Source: Paenisporosarcina sp050269735 (lineage in GTDB: Bacteria; Bacillota; Bacilli; Bacillales_A; Planococcaceae). From it: DNA of 64,000 nucleotides. The stretch lies in contig NZ_JBNNIX010000002.1 in assembly GCF_050269735.1 (NCBI RefSeq), positions 62,001 through 126,000 on the forward strand, read 5' to 3'. Below, in pieces: positions 24,311 through 32,503 of this stretch. The notes under the pieces were generated by a model. The model was not told the origin of the DNA, made no database searches, and was given only the letters and a program-made list of their open reading frames with translations. Numbering within the stretch: the first letter of the stretch is position 1; each line of letters begins with the position of its first letter. The translations under genes were made by a program, and so were the position numbers.

Positions 24311-25048
24311 ATGAAAAAAATGTTACTAGGTTTAACAATGGGAGCGATGGTGTTCTCATTCAGTCAAGGTACGACCGCAGAAGCTTCATTTTCATCAAAT
24401 AACCCCACGTGTCAGACTCAGAGCACTAAAAACTGGTCAGCACCTACTCAAGCAAAACCGGTGGAGTCTTCAAATATAGAAAAACAATTGTTAAATCAAC
24501 TTTATGGGCAGCTATCTGCTGCAGGGGTTAATACTACTCAAGAAAAACCAGTTGCACAGAAACCAGCTGAATCGGCTAAGCCTGCAGCATCTGCAGCAAA
24601 ACCGGTGGCTCAAAAGCCAGCAACAAATACACAAACTGCTGAAAAACCAGCAGCACCAGCATCAGGTAATGTTTCTTCAATAGAACAACAAGTTCTTACT
24701 TTGACGAATCAAGAACGTGCAAAAGCTGGATTAAAAGCTCTTGCAACAGATGCAGCATTAATGGATAGTGCTCGTGCAAAATCTGCAGATATGAGTAAAA
24801 ATAATTATTTCTCTCATACAAGCCCAACAATGGGATCTCCATTCGATCAAATGAAAGCTAAAGGCATCCAATACAAGGCTGCAGCTGAAAATATCGCAAT
24901 GGGTCAAAAATCGGCTTCAGAAGTCGTTAAAGGATGGATGGAATCACCTGGTCATCGCGCTAATATCATGAATGGTAACTTCACTCATATTGGTATTGGG
25001 TACGTTGCACAAGGTAATTACTGGACACAACAATTCATTCAAAAATAA
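24311..25048 (+). CDS. Secreted CAP-domain (SCP/YkwD-like) protein 2
   Basis: 245 residues. It has the same signal peptide and domain order as CAP protein 1, with a shorter Ala/Pro/Lys linker (about residues 75-120). From base 24701 to about 25080 its DNA matches copy 1 (23492-23871) with one difference that I can see (G to C at 25010, Glu to Gln). The signal-peptide segment is also nearly identical, while the linker is not. AGAGGAGGGA precedes ATG 24311. Confidence 0.93.
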   Translation: MKKMLLGLTMGAMVFSFSQGTTAEASFSSNNPTCQTQSTKNWSAPTQAKPVESSNIEKQLLNQLYGQLSAAGVNTTQEKPVAQKPAESAKPAASAAKPVAQKPATNTQTAEKPAAPASGNVSSIEQQVLTLTNQERAKAGLKALATDAALMDSARAKSADMSKNNYFSHTSPTMGSPFDQMKAKGIQYKAAAENIAMGQKSASEVVKGWMESPGHRANIMNGNFTHIGIGYVAQGNYWTQQFIQK

Positions 25049-25055
25049 TATATAT

Positions 25056-25088
25056 AAGCCATCTCAATTCGTTGAGGTGGCTTTTTTT
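25056..25088 (+). terminator. Intrinsic terminator after CAP gene 2
   Basis: GCCATCTCAA / TTGAGGTGGC stem, TTCG tetraloop, T7. One base change against copy 1 lengthens the stem by a G-C pair. Confidence 0.88.
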
Positions 25089-25277
25089 GTTTTTTACTAT
25101 TACCTAGGTTCATGTTGCTTTAATCAATACCTCAAACATGTGGTGCTCGATCTTCTAAGCTCTTGAGACGTGCAAAGCGTAAATGAAATGCACTCATTTG
25201 ATTTTACATAACCGATTTTATAATAAGTTTAAATAGTACATATAAACCCTATACTAATGAAAAAATGGGGTGATATC

Positions 25278-26708
25278 ATGGAATCTTTCACTAAACTATC
25301 CGTCTATATAAAGGAATTATTTCATGACTCTTCAGATTTAATTGTTAGGCAGATAGATTGGCCAGGGGATGAAGCAATACTTTGCCAGTTCTCATCACTT
25401 ATGGATCATGCAGTTATTAATGAACAGCTTAAATTGATTCAGGAAAGATATAAAGAGAATCTTCCCAATTGGGGAGACACACCAAGTTCTTCTTTTGAAG
25501 CCTTTCACCCTTCAAATTTAGTGGAGTATGTATGTCGTGGAGAATCGGTCATCATTTTGGTTGAATCCAACCTACTGTTACGAATTAACCTACCACGTGC
25601 AGCTTATCGTGCGCCAATGGAACCATCAAGTGAACAAATCGTTCAAGGTCCACACGATGGTTTTGTAGAAAGCATGGATGTCAATATTTCATTGATTCGC
25701 AAACGGTTAACGATCCCAAATTTAGTTGTTCGTAAAGTGGTAGTCAGCAGTTTTTCTAAAAGTCCTGTTTGCTATTTGTATATAGAATCTAAAGTAGACG
25801 AAGTGACGTTAAGTGAAGTGGAAAACCGATTGAGAAAAATTGATACTGAGTATTTAATCAGTGCTGGCCATCTTGCCGATTTTCTTGAAGATACCGTTTG
25901 GTCACCTTTTCCGCAATTGATGACCACAGAACGACCAGACAAGGTCGTATCAAACCTGATGGAAGGAAAAGTAGTGATTTTGGTAGATCAATCTCCTACT
26001 GTATTGATTGGTCCTGTCACGTTTTTTTCTTTTTATCAATCCCCTGATGATTTTAATGGACGAGTTCTAGTCGGATCTTTTTATCGGCTTTTAAGGATTT
26101 TTAGTTTCATGACGGCGATTTTTCTACCGGCATTTTATATCGCAATTGTAAGCTTCCATTTTGAAGTTCTTCCTTTGGAACTCAGTAAAACCGTGAAAGC
26201 ATCTGTAAACGAAATTCCTTACCCGCCTTTTTTTGAAGCGTTGATTTTAGAAATTACGATTGAACTTATACGGGAAGCCAGTATACGACTTCCGAATCCT
26301 ATTGGCCAAACCATTGGTATTGTAGGCGGGTTAGTTATTGGAGATGCGATTGTGAGTGCAGGACTTGTATCAAATATCATGGTCATCGTCGTTGCAATCA
26401 CCGCGATTTCAAGTTTCGTTATTCCTTCAATAGAGATGAACACAACAATTCGGTTACTCAGGTATCCATTTATGATTGTTGCTTCCATGTTCGGATTTTT
26501 TGGCATAGCTATTGGAACTCTCATTTTGTTTATCCATCTGATTAATTTGCGATCTCTGAACCAACCATACTTTTATCCAGTCGTCCCGTTTAAGCCACTT
26601 GTTTTTAAAGAAATTTTTTTCCGTCTACCATTCACAAAACCACATGTACAAGCTTCTTCTTTTGTTCCTGAAAAAAGTGTGAAAGAATCGGGAGAAGAAA
26701 AATCATGA
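25278..26708 (+). CDS. Spore germinant receptor subunit A (GerA/GerKA family)
   Basis: 476 residues. A ~240-residue N-terminal cytosolic region (GESVIILVESNLLLRINLP, GPHDGFVESMDVNISLIRKR) is the GerA fold. Then come five or so membrane helices (FSFMTAIFLPAFYIAIVSFHF, IGIVGGLVIGDAIVSAGLVS). GPHDGFVE and SIRLPNPIGQTIGIVGGLVIG are family signatures. ATG 25278 has GGGGTGAT just upstream. With the two following genes it forms a complete A-B-C receptor that senses nutrients in dormant spores. The germinant cannot be predicted. A possible forespore -10 (TATACTA, 25250) is seen without a clear -35. Confidence 0.95.
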   Translation: MESFTKLSVYIKELFHDSSDLIVRQIDWPGDEAILCQFSSLMDHAVINEQLKLIQERYKENLPNWGDTPSSSFEAFHPSNLVEYVCRGESVIILVESNLLLRINLPRAAYRAPMEPSSEQIVQGPHDGFVESMDVNISLIRKRLTIPNLVVRKVVVSSFSKSPVCYLYIESKVDEVTLSEVENRLRKIDTEYLISAGHLADFLEDTVWSPFPQLMTTERPDKVVSNLMEGKVVILVDQSPTVLIGPVTFFSFYQSPDDFNGRVLVGSFYRLLRIFSFMTAIFLPAFYIAIVSFHFEVLPLELSKTVKASVNEIPYPPFFEALILEITIELIREASIRLPNPIGQTIGIVGGLVIGDAIVSAGLVSNIMVIVVAITAISSFVIPSIEMNTTIRLLRYPFMIVASMFGFFGIAIGTLILFIHLINLRSLNQPYFYPVVPFKPLVFKEIFFRLPFTKPHVQASSFVPEKSVKESGEEKS

Positions 26709-27739
26709 AATTCTTTATTTCAAAAAATCAATTCTTTTTGGGATTGTTTATTGTACAGACTGGATCGGTATTTATTTCGTTCCAAACCCCATTAATTGAA
26801 GCAGCCTCACAAGATGCTTGGATTATTTTCATTGTTTGTTGTGTAATTCAATTCATTCAGCTTTATTTATATGAAAGATATTATTCGTATTTTAAAATAA
26901 ATAAATTTTTGCAATGGATGTATTCTGCTTATTGGCTACTTCTAGTTGTGACATTTTTAGCCTATATTCAAAAATCACTTAGCTTATGGGCATTTCCATT
27001 AACACCACCTTCCGTAATTATTGGAGCAGTTGTATTAGTTTCTTTTTATGCAAACATCAGCAGACCGGAATCAGTTGTCAATTTGGGTGTTTTGTTACTC
27101 CCGTTATTTCCATTAATCTTCATTTTCCTTTCATTGGCTACGCCTGACTTGGTCTGGACCAATTTATTTCCGATGGGTAATATTACATTGAAGGAGTGGG
27201 GAATCGGTTTAAAAGAAGCTAAATTTGCTTTTATCGGAACAGAATTATATTTATTTTACCGAGCATTTCTCCTGAAATCCGAGAAAATAAACGTGAAGTC
27301 TATCTTGAAATTCGTATCTACAATCAGTGCTTTTTATTTCTTCACCATTGTCTTCATTTTAATGTTCTTTTCTTTGGAAGAACTCAAGATTATTCCTGAA
27401 CCGCTTGTATATATTTTGAAATCTCAGGAAGTTACATTTATAGAACGTCTTGACCTATTTTTCATTTTCATCTGGATGGCTTGGAGCATTATTACCGTAG
27501 TCTACTTGATTTTCACGATTAGCTTGTTCATGAAGAAAAAAACAGACAAATCGACGACCTTAAAAAAAGTCATTCTCCATGTGTTATTATTCGTTCTGCC
27601 ATTGATAATTATTTCACAGGAATCGTTTAGCATTTCTCGTGACCTTCTCATTTACGGTCACTTTCTATTTTCGATGATCATTCCTTTCTTCGTCATAGTC
27701 ATTAACAAGTGGAGGGGTAATAATGCGGAAAAAGCTTAG
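26705..27739 (+). CDS. Spore germinant receptor subunit B (GerAB/GerKB family permease)
   Basis: 344 residues with about ten transmembrane helices, of the APC-like spore germination permease family. The opening ISKNQFFLGLFIVQTGSVFIS is typical. It binds the germinant within the inner spore membrane. The ATG overlaps the GerA stop by 4 bases and its own end overlaps GerC by 17 bases, so all three are coupled. Confidence 0.93.
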   Translation: MKFFISKNQFFLGLFIVQTGSVFISFQTPLIEAASQDAWIIFIVCCVIQFIQLYLYERYYSYFKINKFLQWMYSAYWLLLVVTFLAYIQKSLSLWAFPLTPPSVIIGAVVLVSFYANISRPESVVNLGVLLLPLFPLIFIFLSLATPDLVWTNLFPMGNITLKEWGIGLKEAKFAFIGTELYLFYRAFLLKSEKINVKSILKFVSTISAFYFFTIVFILMFFSLEELKIIPEPLVYILKSQEVTFIERLDLFFIFIWMAWSIITVVYLIFTISLFMKKKTDKSTTLKKVILHVLLFVLPLIIISQESFSISRDLLIYGHFLFSMIIPFFVIVINKWRGNNAEKA

Positions 27740-28799
27740 TATCCTATTTTGTGTACTATTATTGAGTGGTTGCTGGGATGAACGCCAATATAAGGACTTC
27801 TCTGTTGTCTCCATGGTGGGGCATGAGGGTCAAGTAGGGGAAATAACATCTTATTTCAGTGTTCCTACAATCAAGGAAGGTGCAACTACTTCATCCATTA
27901 TCAAAGGAATGGGGAAATCAACGCGTGATGCACGAATGGATGCGGATTTGAAATCTAATCAAACAATTGATGTTTCAAAATTGTCAGTTCTCCTATATTC
28001 GGATGAAAGCGCAAAAAGTGATATTTATGAATATTTGGATGTCTATTATCGTAATGCCACAAATCAGTTGAGCACGTATATTGCAATTACCGAAGGAAGT
28101 CCTGAACCTTTCATTGAATTAGGGAATGAATTACAGGATGAAGCGGGATCTTATTATAAGAAATTTATCAAGGGCTTATCTTTCGTATCAATCTATCCTG
28201 AAACCGATTTACAAATGGTGTGCTCTTTACTATTTGATGATGCAATGGATTTAACTTTACCCTACTTATCCATTAATAAGGAAGAAAATATTGCTGAGTT
28301 AAAAGGTCTTGCCCTATTCAATGGAAGAGAATATACGGGAAATTATTTAACAGTCCAGCAATCCAAATTGCTGACCGTTTTGAAAGACAAGGCTGGTAGG
28401 AGAGCCAATTTTACGGTCATCTATAAAGATACCCCTGTAACAATGGTCATACGCAAAATTGATAAAAAATGGGATTACAGTGAAATTGACGAATCAGGAA
28501 TGATTAAATTGTCGTACAAATTGAAAGCAGATGTTCAAGAATTTTCAAAAGACCATATTAAAGAGGGTGAAGATAGGAAGGAATTAGAACAATTCCTCTC
28601 TGAGCAACTTAATGTAGAAACTAAGAAATTATTTGAGGTTTTACAAGAAGCAAAGAGCGATCCACTCGGATTAGGACGGAGAGTTCGAGCCTTCCATCCA
28701 GAAGTATGGGAAAAAGGCGATTGGAATGATACGTTCAGTGAAATTACTATAAAACCAGATATCAAAGTCGACATTAAACGTACGGGGATCTTAAAATAA
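27723..28799 (+). CDS. Spore germinant receptor lipoprotein subunit C (Ger(x)C family)
   Basis: 358 residues. The lipobox LLLSGCWDERQ near residue 18 is exactly the Ger(x)C signature (GCWD). It continues with VVSMVGHEG and ends with the conserved third domain (DPLGLGRRVRAFHPEVWEKG). It is diacylglyceryl-anchored to the outer face of the inner spore membrane. Last gene of the operon; no D subunit is present. The terminator at 28821 closes the unit. Confidence 0.95.
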   Translation: MRKKLSILFCVLLLSGCWDERQYKDFSVVSMVGHEGQVGEITSYFSVPTIKEGATTSSIIKGMGKSTRDARMDADLKSNQTIDVSKLSVLLYSDESAKSDIYEYLDVYYRNATNQLSTYIAITEGSPEPFIELGNELQDEAGSYYKKFIKGLSFVSIYPETDLQMVCSLLFDDAMDLTLPYLSINKEENIAELKGLALFNGREYTGNYLTVQQSKLLTVLKDKAGRRANFTVIYKDTPVTMVIRKIDKKWDYSEIDESGMIKLSYKLKADVQEFSKDHIKEGEDRKELEQFLSEQLNVETKKLFEVLQEAKSDPLGLGRRVRAFHPEVWEKGDWNDTFSEITIKPDIKVDIKRTGILK

Positions 28800-28820
28800 A
28801 GCCGCAACAAACCAAAATGA

Positions 28821-28860
28821 AAACATGACGTTATCCTCTAAGGACAGCGTCATGTTTTTT
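28821..28860. terminator. Bidirectional terminator between the ger operon and the MATE gene
   Basis: AACATGACG / CGTCATGTT stem extended by TATCCT/AGGACA, T6 on the plus side. The MATE stop codon (28831) lies inside the stem. Confidence 0.85.
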
Positions 28861-30192
28861 TCTCTGTATGAGTATTAGCCTAAGTGACAATGTGATGGCA
28901 CCGGCTGTCAAGCCTATAATCAAACCGATCCAATACCCAAATGGTCCAAAATCAGTGAACTTCGCTAGGAGATAGCCTATTGGTAACCCAATAATCCAAT
29001 ACGAAATAATGGCCATGATAAATGTGACATTAACATCCTTATAACCACGCAATGATCCTTGGACTGGTGCTTGAATAGCATCAGACAGCTGAAAGAGTGC
29101 AGCAAAGATAAAGAATTGAATGGTCAAATGAATGACCGTTTCATCTGTCGTATATAAACCGGCAATTTGTTCTCGGAAGAAGTATAAAATACAGACGGAA
29201 AAGAAGCTGAATATTATGGCTGTACTAACACTGAGCCAACTGTAGATTTTGGCATCATGGAAACGTTTTGCTCCAACTTCAAATCCTACTAAAACCGTGG
29301 CGCCAATCGAAATGCTTAAGGGAACCATATATAGTAAAGATGTAAAATTCAATGCGATTTGATGTGCTGAAATGACGGCGGTACTATAAGTACTCATCAT
29401 CAAAGTAACTGCGGAAAAAATACTCGTTTCAGCAAAAATAGATAATCCGATAGGAACACCAATTTTACTGATGTCTTTCCACTTCGAAAACTGGACCCGC
29501 TGCCAGTTGTTAAAGAGCTCATATTGTTTGAATGGATATTGATAGTGCGCAACTCCAAGTGCGATTAAAAAGATCAGCCAATACGTAATGGCAGAAGCAT
29601 AACCTGCACCAGCTCCTCCAAGTTCCGGAAATCCAAAATTGCCGAAAATAAGCAGGTAATTAAAAAACACGTTAATAGGTGCAGACAATAAAGTAATAAA
29701 CATGGTCACTCTTGTCTTACCGAGAGCATCCATATAAGAGCGAAGGACATTATAAGCAAATAAAGGAATGATTCCGATCATCATGGCGTACAAATAAGAT
29801 TTAGCAATCGTTTCGACTCTAGGTTCGAGCGTCATGGATTGTAAAAGGGGTTCCAATAAAAACAACAAAATCACGATAACTATAGTTGATAATGCCAGTG
29901 ACAAAAATAGTCCCTGCTGGACGACCAATTTAACTTCTTCCTTTTTTTTCGCCCCAACTAATTGAGCGACTATCGGCGTAACCGCAAGTAGAATTCCAGC
30001 TAAGCCAGTATATACGGGTACCCAAAGAGAGGATCCTACGGCTACCCCAGCCAGATCTTCACTCCCATATCTACTCGACATTAAGATATCGAAAAACGAG
30101 ACTAAGTATAATGCCACTTGTGTAACTAAAATCGGAAAAATAATCTTCAGCATAAGTGACCATTTTTCTTTAAGATTTGAAGTTTCATGCAT
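28831..30192 (-). CDS. MATE family multidrug exporter (NorM-like)
   Basis: 453 residues with twelve hydrophobic segments in two homologous halves. The first-helix motif IVTQVALYLVSFFDILMSSRYG and the loop YALPxxS-like SDAIQAPVQGSLRGYKDV are typical of the MATE family. It likely exports cationic compounds using a Na+ or H+ gradient. ATG 30192 is preceded by AAGGTGAT. It stands alone in orientation. Confidence 0.92.
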   Translation of the reverse strand: MHETSNLKEKWSLMLKIIFPILVTQVALYLVSFFDILMSSRYGSEDLAGVAVGSSLWVPVYTGLAGILLAVTPIVAQLVGAKKKEEVKLVVQQGLFLSLALSTIVIVILLFLLEPLLQSMTLEPRVETIAKSYLYAMMIGIIPLFAYNVLRSYMDALGKTRVTMFITLLSAPINVFFNYLLIFGNFGFPELGGAGAGYASAITYWLIFLIALGVAHYQYPFKQYELFNNWQRVQFSKWKDISKIGVPIGLSIFAETSIFSAVTLMMSTYSTAVISAHQIALNFTSLLYMVPLSISIGATVLVGFEVGAKRFHDAKIYSWLSVSTAIIFSFFSVCILYFFREQIAGLYTTDETVIHLTIQFFIFAALFQLSDAIQAPVQGSLRGYKDVNVTFIMAIISYWIIGLPIGYLLAKFTDFGPFGYWIGLIIGLTAGAITLSLRLILIQRKKHDAVLRG

Positions 30193-30445
30193 GAGTGATC
30201 ACCTTGAATTTCTACAAATTTTCACCAGTATATCATATTTATCTAATGGTTAGAGGATTTGGAAATTATCAATTATTCACGTGAATTTCATGTCATCAGA
30301 TACCCCCCATTTTAAGTTAACGTTCATGTTAATGCTTGAAATGGTGTATATTATGTAAAGGGTAAATTTTAGATTAAGTTGGTTATACCCAATCAATTCA
30401 ACAAAATACAAAATTAAGTGGCTTTAAAAGATAGGAGCTTTACAC

Positions 30446-31522
30446 ATGAAGAAAAAAACCATTGTTTTAACTGGCGGAGGAACTGCCGGTCACGTTTCAT
30501 TAAATCAAGCAATTATCCCAACATTAGAAAAACAATCATTTGAAGTTCATTATATCGGTTCAAAAGATGGCATTGAATTGGAACTGATTCGCGATGCATT
30601 TCCTCATATAAAATACCATGCGATTTCCAGTGGAAAATTAAGACGGTACGCGTCCATCAAAAATTTCACAGATCCTCTACGCGTGATGAAGGGGTTACTA
30701 GAAGCATTACTAATTTTAAAAAAAGTAAAACCTTCTGTGATTTTCTCTAAAGGTGGTTTTGTATCTGTTCCTGTTGTTATGGCTGGAAAAATGACGAAAA
30801 TCCCTGTTGTGATTCACGAATCTGACGTAACTCCAGGACTTGCAAATAAAATTGCCATGCCATTTGCTCATCATATTTTCACTGTTTTCCCAGAGACATT
30901 AAAGCATTTGCCATCAGAGAAATCAAGTTGTTCAGGCTCCATTATCCGTTCAGAATTATTTGAAGGGAGAAGAGAGGCTGGATTGCGTCTATGTAAGTTT
31001 GAAGGGTTTAAACCTGTCCTTCTAATAATGGGCGGCAGTCAGGGATCGGTTGTAGTGAATGAAGCAATACGCAGTAATCTACCGAGATTGCTTGAAAAGT
31101 ATGATGTCATTCATTTATGCGGTAAAGGCAAGCTGGATGAAACTTTAAAAAACATGAAAGGCTATCAGCAATTTGAATATGTAACACAGGAATTGCCAGA
31201 TTTGTTGCATGCAGCGAATATCATCGTTTCTCGAGCGGGGTCAAATTCTATTTTTGAATTTTTAGCTTTACGCAAGCCGATGTTGTTAATTCCATTATCG
31301 AAATTACAAAGTCGTGGAGATCAACTATTGAATGCCCAAATCTTTAAAAAACAAGGTTGGGCATCTGTCATTGAAGAAGAGGATGTAACTCCGGCAACAT
31401 TTATGGCTGCCTTGGATGATATTAGATCAAGAGCTGAACATGTCCAGGAATTGATGGGAAGTTCGGAACTTCCAAAAACGCCTGATGAAATGGTTACTCT
31501 AATTACTTCATACGCAAAATAA
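30446..31522 (+). CDS. murG: UDP-N-acetylglucosamine transferase MurG
   Basis: 358 residues. LTGGGTAGHVSLNQAIIP is the G-loop of the GT28 family in the variant used by Staphylococcus-type MurG (GGGTxGHV). FSKGGFVSVPVVMAG, HESDVTPGLANKIA, the donor-binding MGGSQGS and SRAGSNSIFEFLALRKPMLLIP follow. It adds GlcNAc to lipid I to form lipid II on the inner face of the membrane. It is monocistronic with its own terminator, outside any dcw cluster, as in Staphylococcus aureus where it also neighbours a GNAT gene and arlRS. Confidence 0.94.
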   Translation: MKKKTIVLTGGGTAGHVSLNQAIIPTLEKQSFEVHYIGSKDGIELELIRDAFPHIKYHAISSGKLRRYASIKNFTDPLRVMKGLLEALLILKKVKPSVIFSKGGFVSVPVVMAGKMTKIPVVIHESDVTPGLANKIAMPFAHHIFTVFPETLKHLPSEKSSCSGSIIRSELFEGRREAGLRLCKFEGFKPVLLIMGGSQGSVVVNEAIRSNLPRLLEKYDVIHLCGKGKLDETLKNMKGYQQFEYVTQELPDLLHAANIIVSRAGSNSIFEFLALRKPMLLIPLSKLQSRGDQLLNAQIFKKQGWASVIEEEDVTPATFMAALDDIRSRAEHVQELMGSSELPKTPDEMVTLITSYAK

Positions 31523-31524
31523 AA

Positions 31525-31565
31525 AATACCGTTCACTCATTATTTCTTGAGTGGACGGTATTTTT
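31525..31565. terminator. Intrinsic terminator after murG
   Basis: ATACCGTTCACTCA / TGAGTGGACGGTAT stem (one mismatch) with T5, and A-rich on the other side, so it may also serve the convergent GNAT gene. Confidence 0.88.
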
Positions 31566-31596
31566 GTCTTTGTACAGTTACAGAAGAAGCTATTAC

Positions 31597-32148
31597 TTAC
31601 ATTGCTTGCTCTTCTTCTTCGGTAAATCTGGAGGCAGCCGTAGCCAGGTAGAACAAATCTTTAGGAATTTGATAAAGTTCATATTGGTGCTTCCCAGCAT
31701 TAATTTCTTCCAGTAGGGCAGGGTGAGTTTCCTTGGCGTTCATCGTGTAAGGCAGTTTTTCAGCCGCGCGAATTGATTTCTCGTTATGTTTCTTGATTCG
31801 TAAGAACACCGTATTAATATTGTGTTGATAGAAGAGTTCTTCTAAAAACAAGTTCTTTGCTTTCTGATTAAATCCTTTACCTTGGAAAGGTTGACCAATC
31901 CATGTTCCAAGAAAACCTGCTTGATCTTGAATATCATATAAATTAATGGTCCCAATTGGCATCCCATAATCATCGGTAATTGTACGTGAAATTACTTCTC
32001 CACGCTCTTCTTCTTCCATTAACTGTTTCGTCATGAACATAAATTCATCAGCTGAAGTAGCTTTTTGACGGACAAAAGGGAAGACAGATGGGTGAGATAA
32101 ATACTCGAATAAAGACCCACATTCGTGTAATTCTCGTCGTTTAATCAT
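31597..32148 (-). CDS. GNAT family acetyltransferase (RimJ/RimL-like)
   Basis: 183 residues from ATG 32148 (MIKRRELHECGSLFEYLSHP), with GGAGGC 7 bases upstream; the open frame to 32256 runs back into the structured leader. The acetyl-CoA site is in FLGTWIGQPFQGKGFNQKAKNLFLEELF and LRIKKHNEKSIRAAEKLPY. Other members of this subfamily acetylate protein N-termini or small metabolites. It is convergent with murG. The long leader contains a tRNA-like element (32233-32302). Confidence 0.88.
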   Translation of the reverse strand: MIKRRELHECGSLFEYLSHPSVFPFVRQKATSADEFMFMTKQLMEEEERGEVISRTITDDYGMPIGTINLYDIQDQAGFLGTWIGQPFQGKGFNQKAKNLFLEELFYQHNINTVFLRIKKHNEKSIRAAEKLPYTMNAKETHPALLEEINAGKHQYELYQIPKDLFYLATAASRFTEEEEQAM

Positions 32149-32196
32149 AATTAACGCCTCCGTACCAGGGCAGATTAAGACAGTAGTCCGCTCTAA

Positions 32197-32240
32197 CCCC
32201 TCGAAATTTTTCATTTTGTGTTGCATAAAAAATTTCGGGG
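32197..32240 (-). promoter_or_regulatory. Hairpin in the GNAT leader competing with the tRNA-like acceptor strand
   Basis: On the minus strand CCCCGAAATTTTT (32240-32228) can pair with AAAAATTTCGAGGGG (32211-32197): 13 bp with one bulged A. The first strand is also the 3' acceptor side of the tRNA-like element, so the two folds exclude each other. Confidence 0.5.
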
Positions 32241-32302
32241 TGGGAATCGAACCCACTAGAACCAGTCAAAATGCTGGTGGCGCACCATTTGCCTTCCCTC
32301 AC
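32233..32302 (-). ncRNA. tRNA-like element (pseudo-tRNA) in the GNAT 5' leader
   Basis: Minus-strand 70-nt segment. D-type arm 32293-32279 (GGC stem, AATGGTG loop with the GG pair). Anticodon-type arm 32278-32261 (ACCAG / CTGGT stem, loop CATTTTGA). Four-base variable region TCTA. Perfect T arm 32256-32240 (GTGGG TTCGATT CCCAC). The acceptor strands (GTGAGGG and CCCGAAA) pair only over the three G-C next to the T arm, and no CCA follows. Canonical decoding is therefore unlikely. It is either a decayed tRNA or a tRNA mimic. Confidence 0.55.
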
Positions 32303-32351
32303 GATTTATGGTGAATAAAATCGTTTTATGAAATTGTTTGTTTGCATTCTT

Positions 32352-32379
32352 ACTATACTAACTTTTTTTCAAATTGCAA
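32352..32379 (-). promoter_or_regulatory. Sigma-A promoter for the tRNA-like leader and GNAT gene
   Basis: Minus-strand TTGCAA (32379-32374), 16-base spacer, TATAGT (32357-32352). A start near 32345 gives a leader of about 200 nt that includes the tRNA-like element. Confidence 0.55.
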
Positions 32380-32445
32380 AGAAAAAAATTCGTAAAAAAT
32401 GTGTAAGTTTTGTTACAAGATTGCACCTTGATTTCAAAGGAATAG

Positions 32446-32474
32446 TTGTAACCGTTTTCGATTAGATTTATGAT
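32446..32474 (+). promoter_or_regulatory. Sigma-A promoter of dapF
   Basis: TTGTAA at 32446, 17-base spacer, TATGAT at 32469, 30 bases before the dapF ATG. An inverted repeat TGTAA-N6-TTACA lies upstream at 32402-32417. Confidence 0.65.
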
Positions 32475-32503
32475 GAAAAGATAGAGTATCTGGGGGGATA
32501 ATC

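Noticed and set aside
32233..32302. Functional tRNA gene
   Set aside because: The acceptor stem does not pair beyond three G-C, there is no CCA or discriminator context, and the anticodon arm is one base short.
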